64,000 bases of DNA, from positions 44,105,490-44,169,489 of the forward strand of contig NC_031495.1 in the NCBI RefSeq assembly GCF_000237925.1, in the 5' to 3' direction. The position numbers and the translations under genes were made by a program. The notes below the pieces were generated by a model. That model saw only the letters and a list, made by a program, of their open reading frames with translations, was not told the DNA's origin and made no database searches. The DNA is from Schistosoma mansoni (taxonomy: Eukaryota > Platyhelminthes > Trematoda > Strigeidida > Schistosomatidae). Below, in pieces: positions 21,560 to 32,919 of this stretch; within the stretch, counting starts at the first letter, position 1; every line of letters starts with the position of its first letter.

Positions 21560-22395
21560 TCACTTCTAGTTTTGTGGTAGCCCTATATTTGACTCCAGTT
21601 AAATAGTATGCTGATTGTTGGCGAAATAAACATGCCACCAACCATCGCATATAATTATCGACTTAATCCGCGGTAGATAATAATGGAATAAAATAAGCCA
21701 AATACGGTAATGAATTTTTCATATTTCATAGACTCCTAGATCTGAACAACACAATCAGTGAAATGAAGCGAAGAAAGCGAAGTGAAGCGAAACGAAACAA
21801 AGTGACGCGCAGAGGAGGAGGCGATTGAGTCAATTCGTTTTGATCAAGCATGGCCTAATTTTCTTTTTTTTTGATTTTTTACTTACGCCTGTTACCCTTC
21901 GTGGAGGAGCACAGGCCACCCACCCGCATTCTTCATCCAACCCTGTCCTGGGCAATCCTTCCCTTTTCATATCTGCTTCTATTTCCCGACGTAATATTTT
22001 CTTTGGCCTTAATGTCTTCCGTTTACCATCAGGTTTCCAAGTTAGCGCTTGCCTCGTGATGCAGTTTGCCGATTTCCTTAATGTATGTCCTATCCAATTC
22101 CAACGTCTTTTCTTAATTTCCTCTTCATCTGGAAGCTGGTTTGTCCTCTCCCACAGAAGGCCAAAACAACGCCAACCAAATTAAGCAAATTCAATATTTG
22201 TACTCAGACAAAAATAAGTTCCAAACACATAATGGGTAGGGTGAACGATTAACACACATACGATCATATAAAAACAGTCATGATTGATAAGCGACTGAGT
22301 GACAATGTCAAAATGTGGATTAAGAAGAATAAATGAATTGGTCTATACAGAAGTTAGAATAACATATGTGATATAGTACCAGCCACTACAGGTTA
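21560..22395 (+). repeat. rep-3, copy 2, split by an RTE fragment
   Basis: 21600-21850 and 22175-22395 match the contiguous copy at 62560-63010 (landmarks ATATAATTATCGACTTAATC and TGATCAAGC on the left; AATAAGTTCCAAACACATAA on the right). The RTE at 21885-22160 sits between them. Confidence 0.7.
21885..22160 (-). mobile_element. RTE 3' fragment nested in rep-3
   Basis: TTACTTACGCCTGTTACCCT starts the 3' end in minus orientation. The body (CCTGGGCAATCC...TCTTCATCTGGAAGCTGG) aligns with 36051-36360. It is 5'-truncated and has no intact ORF. Confidence 0.85.
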
Positions 22396-22399
22396 ACTA

Positions 22400-23040
22400 A
22401 CCATCAGTCTAATTAATATCAAACATAGACAGATATTTTATTTGTTCATTCTGTTTTCTTCCGAAATCTTCTTATGGATTTGTTTTATTTAAGTGCATGA
22501 GCATTCCTAGAAACTAGATATTGACTCGACAAACATAACTCGAAAACAAAATTTTTAACTTTAAATGTGCATGATTTGTTTCCTCTGCTTACTTGTGACG
22601 TCTTCAATTGTTTATTTACCTGTATTGGTCACCTGGACGACAGAAATAAAGTGAGAATCCGGTTAGTATATATATTATCGTTATTGTTTCTTATATCCAG
22701 TAAATGTACGAAATTTATTTTAAGTAATTAAAGGCGGTGGTAGAACAATAGGGTTAAATGAAATTCTAGACCTCAGGTAAATTTCACTGAGCTATATTGG
22801 GAAAACGGCACCCTAACAATCTACAATGCATTCATGCGTTTTACTACTAGTTGCTTTTCTTCACAAATCATTTCACAACTCTTTTTTGAGTGAAAGGGGT
22901 CTTGTTTATCTGAAAATAAGGCAGAATGGCTGTTGAAAACTTTCCCAATGTTGATAGCTCTTCAAATGGCAACAGTCTTCAATGAGAAATGACTTCAAAT
23001 TTATTCATAAATTCCAATATAGATGAAAGTTACAACACAG
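22400..23040. other. Intergenic DNA, nothing recognised
   Basis: No convincing ORF or repeat. Confidence 0.4.
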
Positions 23041-23042
23041 TA

Positions 23043-24418
23043 GGCGGGTCAGTTCTCTTGAGACTATAGAACGTAGACACATTTTTCGACTTTCAATCAT
23101 GGTTATATTCCTTGACATTAAGACAGAGTTCGACTCTATTGATTGTGAGGTTCTGTGGCAGTATCTGTCATTGAAGAGCATCTCAAGATGTATGAGAACT
23201 TGAACATGCTCCTTAGTGGATTCAGAGCTGTCATAGAAATTAGTTACTTCAAGTGGTGTTCGTCAGAGTTGTCCGCTTTCCCTACTTTTATTTAACTTTG
23301 TCATAGATATGCCTTTGGGGACAACACTTCCATCGCCTGACATTTCGGGATTTAATATTGTATCAGGAGATTCACTTGTTGGCTTAGAATACGAAGATGA
23401 TATAGTTCTATTGGTGATGGTGCTGACAAAATGCAGAGTCTTCTGACCACCTTATGCAACAATGAAAGCATGGTTGGGCTGCGGTTCTTCACTTCCAAAT
23501 GTAAAATTTTACTTCAGGATTGTCTTACGTCATTTCCTGAATTATTGATAGGGAGATAAGTAGCTAAACGTATCAACCACTTCACTCATCTTAGAAGTTT
23601 CATCACAACAGATGGTCCGTCGTCTGATAAAATCTCGGTATGGATATGGAAGGCTCGACTTGTTTTCCCCGAATTGCGTCAGTTCGGGCGTAGGTGAGAT
23701 GTACATCAGTCAACCAAAGACGAGTCTATTGGGCAGGATTTCGCTCCATTCTATATCATGGATGCGAAACATGGCCATTAAGACTGGAAGGTATTCGTAG
23801 GTCACAGTTATCCGGTCATAAGTGTCTATGAAGCATTGCTCGTGCATTCTGGGACCACGGGGAAATGAATGACTGGTTTATGAATGGGGTGCTAGGTAAG
23901 GATTAGAAATCGATTGATGAGGTAGCAAATCTTTGTCAGTTGAGGTGGTTAGGGAATGTTATGTTTGCTAAATCACTGTCTACATCAATAGGGGGAGTGT
24001 TTTGGTGCAGTAGTGAGGTGGGAGAAAGTTAGGGAAGGCCGGACCAAGACGTGGAATCAGTCCATGAATTAACTGACAATTGGACTTAGCCATGGTGATA
24101 TGTATGGACTACTTGATTGTGGTCCGTATGGTTATCGTAACCAATGGTTAGAAACATTGAATGAAACGGTTCAAAATCGTTTGCAAGCTGTATCCGTTCT
24201 TTGTCTCCCATCAAATTTTAAGCTTTTAGACTCCTCATAACGTTTTTTGTTTTGATTTCACTAATTCATATTTTGTATTAGAATCGCATCTTCTATGCCT
24301 AACCTTTTTTATTACTACTGAAATAATAACTACCTTTTACTATTCTGAAGTTTGGTCTGACAATTTCGTCTTTCTGTGCTAATGGGTGTACATACGTTAA
24401 GGCTAATTGACTGATTAA
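23043..24418 (+). mobile_element. LINE-2 relic, RT to 3' end
   Basis: Broken frames carry D-I-K-T-E-F-D-S-I-D (about 23118-23147; the usual A-F-D motif is E-F-D here), a degenerate catalytic region near 23390 (L-E-Y-E-D-D-I-V-L-L), and C-terminal sequence from about 23800 that aligns with 10290-10700. The 3' UTR and its end (GACTGATTAAG) match the first copy. Many stops and frameshifts are present. Confidence 0.75.
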
Positions 24419-24529
24419 GAATGGACGGAAATTGAATGAAACCTATAAATGATAAGGGAAATTAGGTAGGGGAATTGATAATGAATACAATTATATTGAG
24501 TGTTGTTAGAAGTATGATGTGGGTTTTCG

Positions 24530-25045
24530 CCTTCCTGTTGTCCATACTGTCGAAGAGCTCTTCTAGAAGTACCTGAAACGAAAATTAGAATAGAGTTGGT
24601 CTTAGTGACCTGAGAGCATGACCCCAGTGCCCAAAGGGGCAACTGCTTGAAGTCGGTCACACAAGGCTTTCTTGTGAGTAAATTTTGCGTTAGCTCCGTA
24701 CTTGTTGGGACCTTACCGCCGGAGATAGATATCCGTGGATAAGGCGAGGTGCGCATTTTTAGGGTCTACCTGTTCTAACCTCACCCAGCCTTGTGGGAAG
24801 GCAGCATTGCTATTATGATTGTTGTCTGAGGGAACACCTTACTGCCGTCACATTTCTGTACAGTCGGTAGAACAACTTAGCCCTGGGACCTTGAGTTTGC
24901 TGCTTTTATTGTTACCGCACTTCAGCCGACCTGTCTGGCATGATATGAACTTGAGGAACTTTCGTTCCAGCCAGTATAGCTTGATTGGTTCACCACGATA
25001 GGCAAGCCCGACCACCACGTCAATGTAGCAGCAACCGTCGTGATA
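24530..25045. repeat. GC-richer block, possible LINE 5' leader relic
   Basis: Visibly less AT-rich than its surroundings, with CCTGGGACCTTGAGTTTGCT and GGCAAGCCCGACCACCACGT segments. No conserved protein frame. It lies directly after the LINE-2 relic and resembles an untranslated retrotransposon leader. This is my inference from composition and position. Confidence 0.4.
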
Positions 25046-25324
25046 AAGGAAATTTAGTCAGGAAACATACTGACTATTTGACTACTGAAAACTTTCAGTA
25101 AAATAAACACCATTCATTTTACAAATATTCGTTTTTGGGATAAAATATTATCTCAAACTCTTCACTTTGTAAATAATGTGAATGCTATAAGCTATAGCAA
25201 CTCTTATACAATCAATTTTGATTACGGTTACATTTTGTTAAGCACTTTTATTAACTTACTTAACAGTAACTTACTTAGCAGTAACAAATAGTCTATTTGC
25301 TCGTTTCATTATAATCACTATCAT

Positions 25325-25505
25325 ATCACACACACACACATTCTCCTCTCTGCTTCAAATTCTCTCCATGTGCTTATAGCTTTGATATCCGCTAATAAAC
25401 TGTAGTTGTTGCTTCTTATTGACTTCTGATTTCGAACACCGTCGAGATTTATATAATAACAGTTATCAAGGTGATCAATTAACGAAGCAAAACCACAAAG
25501 CGCTT
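25325..25505 (+). repeat. rep-4, copy 2
   Basis: Matches 8531-8740 (for example CACCGTCGAGATTTATATAA and ATTAACGAAGC). Confidence 0.65.
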
Positions 25506-25679
25506 AATTGATTCATTTAAACAATGTTAGTTTAACAGTAACCACTAGGACATTTCAGGTACAAAGAATTTAGTATAGAAAAGGAAAACGATTTGATATT
25601 CCAAACAATTAGTTGTATAAAAAGTTTATATCAAGGTAGAAAGGTCTGATCTTAAGGTAGTGCATTCATTTTCACTTCA

Positions 25680-26220
25680 TGAACTAAACCATGTAAAAAA
25701 CTGAATCAGCATCAACCTCAACAAATTGTCCTTTTGGCTGGTGACCTTCTCATCAATTTTAACTTCATTATAAATTGTAAGGTCCTATCTAGTTTTCATC
25801 CAGTAAACTCAGATATTTCTACAATCTGTCTTTCGGAGGACGAATTTCAACAAAGAATACAAGTTCTGAACGACTTTTCAGTTGTATACTCTTATCCTCG
25901 ATAACAATAACTTTTGTGTTCCAGAGTACAAAATATTTTACCGACCACTCCTAGAATACTCCAACTTTATTCTTAGTACTATTCTTATTAGTGACAGAAT
26001 TAGTTCGAAATTTGTTTAACAGTGCTTTACAATCCGTTTCCTTTTGAATCATTGTACTTAAAATCACAAATATAAATTCATTTAGCAAAGACTTCATGCT
26101 ATATAGAAGCTGAGACTTAAAATAAATCTAATCTGTTTCTTTAAGGTGCCTAATAAACCATTTTTAATTGACTGATTCAATTGAATACAAAGTAACATAT
26201 AGTTATAGCATTCGTAATCG
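25680..26220 (+). repeat. Inverted segmental duplication, copy 1 (partner 61200-61735)
   Basis: Co-linear in inverted orientation with 61200-61735. Both share CGACCACTCCTAGAATACTC and ATAAATCTAATCTGTTTCTT. Divergence is moderate, with small indels. No coding region. Confidence 0.85.
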
Positions 26221-26224
26221 AATA

Positions 26225-27240
26225 CAGAAAGTGAAGATCTTTTATTCCAAATACTCTATCAAATACTTACAAATAAATTTTAAAGATCACTGAATTGTTT
26301 GTCGCAATCTGTCTGTGAGATAAAATCACTATCATCATTTGTTCAATAATTGACACTGCTTTAATAGAGCTTACATTTGTGACTGTGTCTTATTCCACCA
26401 GGGAAATTATTGGAATGTCAAATGCTTGATCACTGTTATTATTTTGCACACTTATCAAAGTTTTCTTTCTCTAGATATTTTACGCTCACACTTTCCCTCA
26501 TTAACTCGATCAATATAAATATTATCCATACAAATCCGTAGGTCGTTGAACAACCTAGAACGGTTGTTGTTCTGTGCTCCTTGCTTCCGTTTGTTTTTTC
26601 TAGTTCCAGATGACTATAATTACTCTATAATAACACTGAAAATGCCGCTCACATTTCGACAGGATGTCCTTGTTGACTGACTCTTAAATGTTGCTTCACT
26701 TTGTTGTATTCTTCGTGACGAATGTTCTCTCAAAATAATTTATGAAACATATCATTTCAGACAATCAGACATGGTATGTCACTGCTTTACATATAACACT
26801 GCTTTTTATATCAACCTGATCATGACTGAAAATTGGCATGTATTTTGTTACTAATTCCGGAATATAAGTTCAATCTAACATAAAACGCTCTGCCTCATAC
26901 CTAGAAAGTTTTGTTCACTAAATTAGCTCAAAGAAAAGTGTGTAAAAGTAAAGACATGTCTTCGACAAAATGGTTAGCATCATTTGTTTATTTACTTGTC
27001 GATAAATATAGCAGTCATTGCCAATTAAGAGACGAAACCGAGGAAACTAAGGGGAAACACATATCAATCATACTAGTCTTCATAAATGATTAAGTTACTC
27101 AATAAATCAATCCGAGACTGAAGATAGCCATATATTTTACAATTTGTACAGCTAAAAAATATCAATGTCAATAACTCAAACCAAAGCAGACAAGAACACA
27201 GCCTATATCATTAACTGCATTTTACAGTATACATTCAGGT
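26225..27240. other. AT-rich intergenic DNA, nothing recognised
   Basis: No convincing ORF or repeat. Confidence 0.4.
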
Positions 27241-27252
27241 GAATACAAATAT
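27241..27252 (+). repeat. Target site duplication of PLE-1, left
   Basis: GAATACAAATAT, identical to 30171-30182. Confidence 0.75.
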
Positions 27253-27277
27253 TTGAAAAATTCCCATATTGTGATTT

Positions 27278-27361
27278 AGAACAACATAAATAAGCGAACA
27301 ATATTGTTTTCGATTAGATCCTCATCGGGCTTTACTCATAAATACAGTAATATTTATATGC
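27278..27361 (+). repeat. PLE-1 left inverted terminal repeat
   Basis: AGAACAACATAAATAAGCGA onward, complementary to 30088-30170 with few differences. Confidence 0.9.
27292..27332 (-). ncRNA. Penelope hammerhead motif, left arm, core mutated
   Basis: On the minus strand: AAGC, then CCGATGA, then GGATCTAATC, GAAA, the palindrome ACAATATTGT, TC and GCTT. The core U4 is C, so it should be inactive. It is antisense to the element's ORF. Confidence 0.7.
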
Positions 27362-27676
27362 GTGGGGATCCGATTGCATTTAAGGTACTCAATGAGTTAC
27401 TAAAGTTTAATGCTCGTCTCACAGAAGCAAAAACGTCGTTAGAGTTTAATAATGATTTTATACAGACTGATAGATATCCTAAAACATATTGGAAATCTTT
27501 GCGCTGGAATAAAATTTATCCTAATTCTGGAACCCTTAACCAGATTCATTAAAAATGCACATAAACAATCTGGAAAAAATATTACACGAAGAGAATCTAC
27601 GGTCGATAACCTACCACCGAAAATAAAATCACAATTTATGGATTATATTAACATGGTAGCGAAAAGTAGATCATAG
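27304..27676 (+). pseudogene. PLE-1 ORF, N-terminal part
   Basis: Frame 27304-27552 contains R-G-D-P-I-A-F-K-V-L-N-E-L-L-K, then Y-W-K-S-L-R-W-N-K. A frameshift moves the reading to the second frame, ending at 27676. No domain is assigned beyond its position upstream of the RT. Confidence 0.65.
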
Positions 27677-28029
27677 AAATTAGGAACAAAACTAATTCAG
27701 TCACTGGAACATCATAAACCTGAAAGAAAATTCCCTATGAAACCTGAGCGGTACGTTCATAACTTTTCTAGTGTTACGTTAGACATAGTACAATTATAGG
27801 CTTTGTCGCTCTGCCCTAGGTTTCGTAAATATGAGAATAAAATAAATCAACTTGATACAGATGTACAGTTTGAAAATTTAATTGCACAAACAACAGATTT
27901 GGTCCCTACTTCCATCGATGAACTTACTAGGTTTAAGACCACATCGGTTGACATCTGCCAACAATACAAAAATAGTTAATATAATGTAAAAAAGATCCAC
28001 TTAGCAAACAACATCGAGATGCCTTACAT

Positions 28030-29043
28030 TTGCTTAGAAAAGATAACACTCTAATCCTAAGCAAGCCGGACAAAGGAGGAGGGCTAGTTCTAATGGACAA
28101 AGTCTATCACATCGATAAAATGAACTCGATTTTGAATGACACGACTAAATTTCAAAAACTCAACGACATGAAAGACACAAATATGAAAACAGAAAAACTG
28201 CTGACTAATTCACTTAAGGAATTGAAAAATAAAGGAATACTTACTCCGACTATACACGATTCACTTAAACCCATTGCATTGAACAAACCGCGACTCTATG
28301 GTCAACCCAAAGTTCCTAAGACAGGTCTTCCTCTTCGTCCAGTTTTAGATATGTATAATTCACCTTACCATAAAACTGCAACGTGGCTAGTTCGGATCCT
28401 TGATCCCTTACACAAACTAATCGTCAATAGAAGCGCGAAAGACGTCTTCGATTTCATTTCGAAAGTTGAACATATGAACTTAAACGGGAGACGGATGATA
28501 CCTCTAGATGTTGCTTCCCTGTTCACCAATGTACTATTAACTTAGACTATTGACTTTGTGTGCCAATAAGTACTTGAAAAACACACCAATAATGGGATTC
28601 CCGAGGTTAGCCTTAAAGAATCACTTCTGAAATATATAATGAATGTCCATTTTGTCTTTAATAACACGTATTATAGACAAATTGATGGTATAGCGATGGG
28701 TTCACCTCTAGGTCCTATCCTTGCTGATTTTTTTCTTGCGCAACTAGAAAATAGACCTCTCAGAGATGTTATCGATAAGCTTGACTTCTATTGTCGGTAC
28801 GTTGATGATACTTTCATTATTGTCGATCAGGAAATTGGAAAAGAAGAACTATTCGAACTATTTAACAACAAACACTCAGCAATCAAATTTACATGTGAAA
28901 GGGAACTAGATAATAAACTAAATTTCCTTAACGTTTTGTCAAACAAAAAAGCAGACGGTTCTATCAGTAGAATTATGTATAGGAAAAGTTCTTCATCAAG
29001 CCAGTACACACACTTCTTGAGCTTTGTGACCCCTGCACTGTAA
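28030..29043 (+). pseudogene. PLE-1 reverse transcriptase region
   Basis: The frame opens L-S-K-P-D-K-G-G-G-L-V-L-M-D and continues K-P-R-L-Y-G-Q-P-K-V-P-K, then L-P-L-R-P-V-L-D. After a stop at 28543-28545 the same frame resumes with A-M-G-S-P-L-G-P-I-L-A-D-F-F (about 28695) and the catalytic Y-V-D-D (about 28800). It ends with F-L-N-V-L. These are the canonical Penelope RT motifs in order. Catalytic residues survive but the ORF is broken. Confidence 0.85.
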
Positions 29044-29134
29044 GAGAAACTTAGTCAAAAGTTTAGCAAATAGAGCTAGAAAGATATGCTCGGTCGATAC
29101 AATTAACAAGGAGTTAGAGCTAATACATAATATT

Positions 29135-29743
29135 TTGATTGAGAGGGGTTATCCACAAGGTTTTCTGAAGAAGCACTTGCGTGTAACAAACAAGAAAATA
29201 GCGATATCAACAGCTAGTCAGAAACCTCTCTTCCTGAAACTGCAATTCAACGGGGATGTAGCTGGTAATGTACTACGTGATAGACTGACTAGAGCAATGA
29301 AGAGAACGTTTAATGCAGCCGACCTCTGTCTATCGTACTCGACCCGATCTATGATGATTCCTCAACTAAAGGACAAGTCACCTGGTTATGCCACTTCTAT
29401 GTGTATCTACGAATTCAGCTGCTCCTGTGGAGAAAACTATATTGGGCTCACTACCAGATAACTCAACCAAAGAGTTAGTGAACACCTCTCTTCGTGGTTG
29501 GGAAAAGGTATTGTCAAGGCACTACGGAGCTCGGTTCTTTCACACTTGATCGATAGCGGTCATGTAGTTGACAGAAATAAGTCATTTAAAGTTACTTATT
29601 GTATTCCTACTGGTTTTCCACATAAGGTTCGATCTCGTCTCTTACACATAGCAGAAGCTATAGGAGTTCAAGCCAATAATCCAAGCCTTTGTGTTCATAA
29701 GAAATTTGTAACACCCTTATCTCTCCTTGGCCTTAATAAGTGA
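29135..29743 (+). pseudogene. PLE-1 GIY-YIG endonuclease region
   Basis: After a frame change, R-L-T-R-A-M-K-R-T-F-N leads to the C-S-C-G-E-N-Y-I-G-L-T-T-R motif at about 29420-29460. Here N-Y-I-G is the Y-I-G half of GIY-YIG, preceded by the conserved Cys residues of Penelope endonucleases. A stop (29459) follows, then R-V-S-E-H-L in frame. The frame ends N-P-S-L-C-V-H near 29700. Confidence 0.8.
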
Positions 29744-30087
29744 TCTCATTTTTCATGCTCTTTCTTCATTTATTTTTCTTCACCCCCTCCCACCCACATT
29801 TTTTTCTCAAATATATGTTCCACAGCCCAACTATCTGAACACTTCTTATTGCGTAATCTTATAATTTCTATGAATGTTATTTCAGTGTTTATATTTTTCT
29901 AATCATTGACTTATTTCCTATTATGTAACATTGATTCAAGCCCTTATTATTCTTATCACAACTAGTACACCGTCATTAGACTACCAATTTGTACTTTTCA
30001 CTTATTATTATGTTTAGTTATGTAATCTATCCCACTGTTATCAATGACTCATAAACTGCCTTTATTGGTTTAATAATTTCGTATTTG

Positions 30088-30170
30088 CACATAAATATTA
30101 CTGCATATTAGAGTAAAGCCTGATGAGGATCTAATCGAAAACAATATTGTTCGCTTATTTATGTTGTTCT
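30088..30170 (-). repeat. PLE-1 right inverted terminal repeat
   Basis: Complementary to 27278-27361. Confidence 0.9.
30116..30156 (+). ncRNA. Penelope hammerhead ribozyme motif, right arm, core intact
   Basis: AAGC (30116-30119), CTGATGA (120-126), an imperfect stem II GGATCTAATC, GAAA (137-140), the self-complementary stem III ACAATATTGT, TC and then GCTT (153-156) closing stem I. Predicted cleavage after C30152. Hammerheads with such zero-loop stem III are established in Penelope terminal repeats and are thought to act best as dimers. Confidence 0.8.
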
Positions 30171-30182
30171 GAATACAAATAT
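30171..30182 (+). repeat. Target site duplication of PLE-1, right
   Basis: GAATACAAATAT. Confidence 0.75.
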
Positions 30183-30509
30183 ATGCTTAATAGCCTATAT
30201 GAAGCTGAGGTGAAAGTATAAAATACAATGGATTCATGTATTTTGTAAATTTTATCATTTTTCCTCTGTTTGGATACAGTTTTTATTAACCAATAAAGTA
30301 GCATACAAAATTTCTAGATGGTGAAAGGACCACTTTAATCCAAGACTTTTAATGTGTTTATATATATCTTACTGTTCTTGAATATTACCAATTCACTAGT
30401 ATAAATAAATTATCTTTCCAATGTATTCTGAATCTTAAAACCAATCCACTTGAAGTTCTTTAATTTGAACTATTGGAACTTAAACATTTTGATCAAATTT
30501 AAACATCTT

Positions 30510-30700
30510 ACTATAGGTTCTGGGTTCGAATCTTTCGAGCCGGGATCGTGGATAGGCACTGCTGAGGAGTACCACAGTAGGACGAAATGGCCGTCCAGTG
30601 CTTCCAGGTTTTCCATGGTGGTCTAGCTTCAACTGACTCATGATCTCAACTTTATAAAAAAATAGTAAAAAAATCTCCACAAAACTCCTTCTGATTAGGT
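30510..30700 (+). mobile_element. Hammerhead SINE, nearly full length
   Basis: Partial tRNA-like head with B box GGTTCGAATC, then CGGGATCGTGG, the hammerhead, the body CCAGGTTTTCCATGGTGGTC and TCAACTGACTCATGATCTCA, and the tail ATCTCCACAAAACTCCTTCT. Confidence 0.85.
30556..30601 (+). ncRNA. Type I hammerhead ribozyme, intact core
   Basis: GCACTG, CTGAGGA, GTACCACAGTAGGAC (one mismatch in stem II), GAAA, TGGCCG, TC, CAGTGC. Stem I is perfect. Predicted cleavage after C30595. Confidence 0.85.
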
Positions 30701-30704
30701 TTAT

Positions 30705-31500
30705 TGTGTGAAGCAACTGTATTTACACATAACTAAGATAAAATAACTCATTTCTTTAGATGAATGCCTACCCAGTTGTCTACATTTTCATAAAAAATGA
30801 TTGAAGTTAAGTTACCTAATTACAACTGATGATTGAGTTTTCAGTATAGATTTTTGTATCCATTCATTGATAGATAATATTTTCCATCATTCAGAAACTC
30901 ATTTATAATTAAATATACATCATGTTTGATGATGATACATCTTTAAAAAAAAACTACATATGAAGTTTGATATTTTTTGTTCTTTAAGAGTCTCACCCTT
31001 TATATCACTAACTTCAAATAACTTTACATAACCGGTAAAAAATGATTTAATAATATGACATATTTTATACATAAACAAGTGTAATAGTTTTGTCAAGGAA
31101 TGCTTTTGATGATGAATAAAGATGATTTTCATTAAAAAAATGATTTATATAGTTGTATCGAATGATAAATGATGATTTCACCAACGTCAAATCATTGATT
31201 TATAAAAGAAACAACTTACGACTTTTTACATAATTCCAATATTGATCTTAGATTTTACCTTCATGTATATTGTCTTATTTGAAGGTCATGTCTTTGATAA
31301 ATCAATAAATATTAGTTGTGCTAATCTTTCTTGATTCTACTTTTCACCATGAACAACAATGTATGTTCCGATTGTAAAGTATAGGCAGTGAGAACACAAA
31401 CATAATAAAGACAACACGAATATAATACTAAGATAAAGTGATATTTGAAGATATCCTAACTAAATACTAGAAGTAAAATAACTACAATTATCTACTCTGT
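30705..31500. other. AT-rich intergenic DNA, nothing recognised
   Basis: No convincing ORF or repeat. Confidence 0.4.
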
Positions 31501-31925
31501 AAGCAAAGATGGATAGTGGCTGGCAGTGGAATCCAGGACGCAAGTTTGGGACTCGTCAGCTGGATGTACCTGCATCTCAGAGTTGATGTTCACTCTGGGA
31601 CTCGAACCCAGTACCTTTCGCTTCAATCACCATCGCGTTATCTACTTAGCTATTGAGTCCTGATAGCCACTTGCAAAAGGTACTGCGTTCAAGTGCCAGA
31701 GTGAACATCGACTCTGAGATGCAGGTACATCCAGCCGACGTGTCCCAAATAGGACGAAACGCGCATCCTGGATTCCACTACTAGCCACTACCCATCTTTG
31801 CTTACAATGCTTGTGAACTAAGGCTATATCGAGGCAACACGCACAGTATGCACATATGCCAATTAGAGACTGATCAGTTGCAGTCCTAAACATCAATGGG
31901 AAGATTCAAACAAACAATACTAAGT
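31501..31925. mobile_element. Inverted pair of Sm-alpha-like SINEs
   Basis: 31501-31670 is a minus-orientation unit. 31650-31925 is a plus-orientation unit with body and end (GCAGTCCTAAACATCAATGG). They meet near the tRNA-like heads. The minus unit's hammerhead (complement 31531..31565) has lost the stem II 3' strand and GAAA by a deletion of about 10-13 bp. Confidence 0.8.
31729..31773 (+). ncRNA. Hammerhead ribozyme, Sm-alpha type, core mutated
   Basis: Stem I (ATCCAG/CTGGAT) and stem II (GTCCC...GGAC region) are good. The core is CCGACGT instead of CTGACGA, so two invariant positions are changed. Confidence 0.75.
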
Positions 31926-31929
31926 GAAC

Positions 31930-32605
31930 TTATTCACCAACTCTGTTTTTTATCATGTTATTATTAGCTGCTATATGATAAGTTACATAAATTGACTTAA
32001 GTAAAATGACTTGTGTTGCAGTTATTATGGTCATAATCAAATTGACGGAGTTTCATTACGATCAACAAAACTTTATGAAATGAAAAATAATCAAATCATT
32101 AAGATGTAAACCAGGTAGTGACTTATTAAGGCACTGTCATCAAAATGAAACAATAAATCACAATATACAATTCTTAACTAACCTTAATGAAAAGCGATAG
32201 ACTTATCTGTAATTTAAAAAAATAGTTTCTTTTGGAAAATTAAATTGTAAATCCATTGCTCTGGTATATTTGAATTGTAGTTAACAATATAAAATAAGAT
32301 ATTGTCAAGGATATTAAATCAAAGTGAATACATATCATTAGAGACTGATCAGTTGCTACCTTTAATGTAATCAACGAAGAATTCAAACTGCTAAACTTAG
32401 AAAAAACGATTATAGTTTATTAGCTAATTCTATGATACGTTTGAATTGATTCAATTAAAAATCTAAACAAAAAGCGAATTGTTTATCAAATAACCATTAT
32501 TTATTTAAAAGACAACATTAAAATGCATTTTTGATAGAGGTTTTACAGATAACCATTGGCTTGAATATATCCATAGTAACTTCTGGATTACATAAGTTAC
32601 AATCC
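31930..32605. other. AT-rich DNA with a small SINE-body fragment
   Basis: 32336-32400 (TTAGAGACTGATCAGTTGCT) matches the Sm-alpha-like body at 31860-31890. Otherwise nothing is recognised. Confidence 0.5.
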
Positions 32606-32610
32606 AACAG

Positions 32611-32916
32611 GCAGCATTGTAGTGAACAGGAGCACGACTGGAGACTGTCGAATGTATTTCAGTACAGCATTACAGAATATCTCATTAAAATATGAGAACC
32701 ATATAGTGAACAGTTAATTTACAAAATAACAATCAATTGTCTCAATTTGATTGTTTCTTCAGCAAATATCCCTCCATAGTCTCCGATTATAACTGTTCAT
32801 GCATTTTTGTACCAATTGCATGCCGTTCCCGTTCTCTTCTTATCGATTTTCTACTGAAATACATTCAATGCCCGACAATCACCATATACTACTTATGTGA
32901 ATATAAGTAGACCACA
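32611..32916 (-). repeat. rep-2, copy 3
   Basis: From TTGTAGTGAACAGGAGCACG to ATAAGTAGACCACA. Aligns with the other four copies. Confidence 0.75.
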
Positions 32917-32919
32917 TCA

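Larger units (their letters stand above)
27253..30170 (+). mobile_element. Penelope-like element PLE-1, nearly complete
   Basis: An inverted terminal repeat pair (27278-27361 and 30088-30170) encloses a single long decayed ORF with RT and GIY-YIG endonuclease regions. It is flanked by the 12-bp direct repeat GAATACAAATAT at 27241-27252 and 30171-30182. A tail of about 25 bp separates the left duplication from the left arm, as is known for Penelope elements. Both arms carry hammerhead motifs. Confidence 0.88.
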
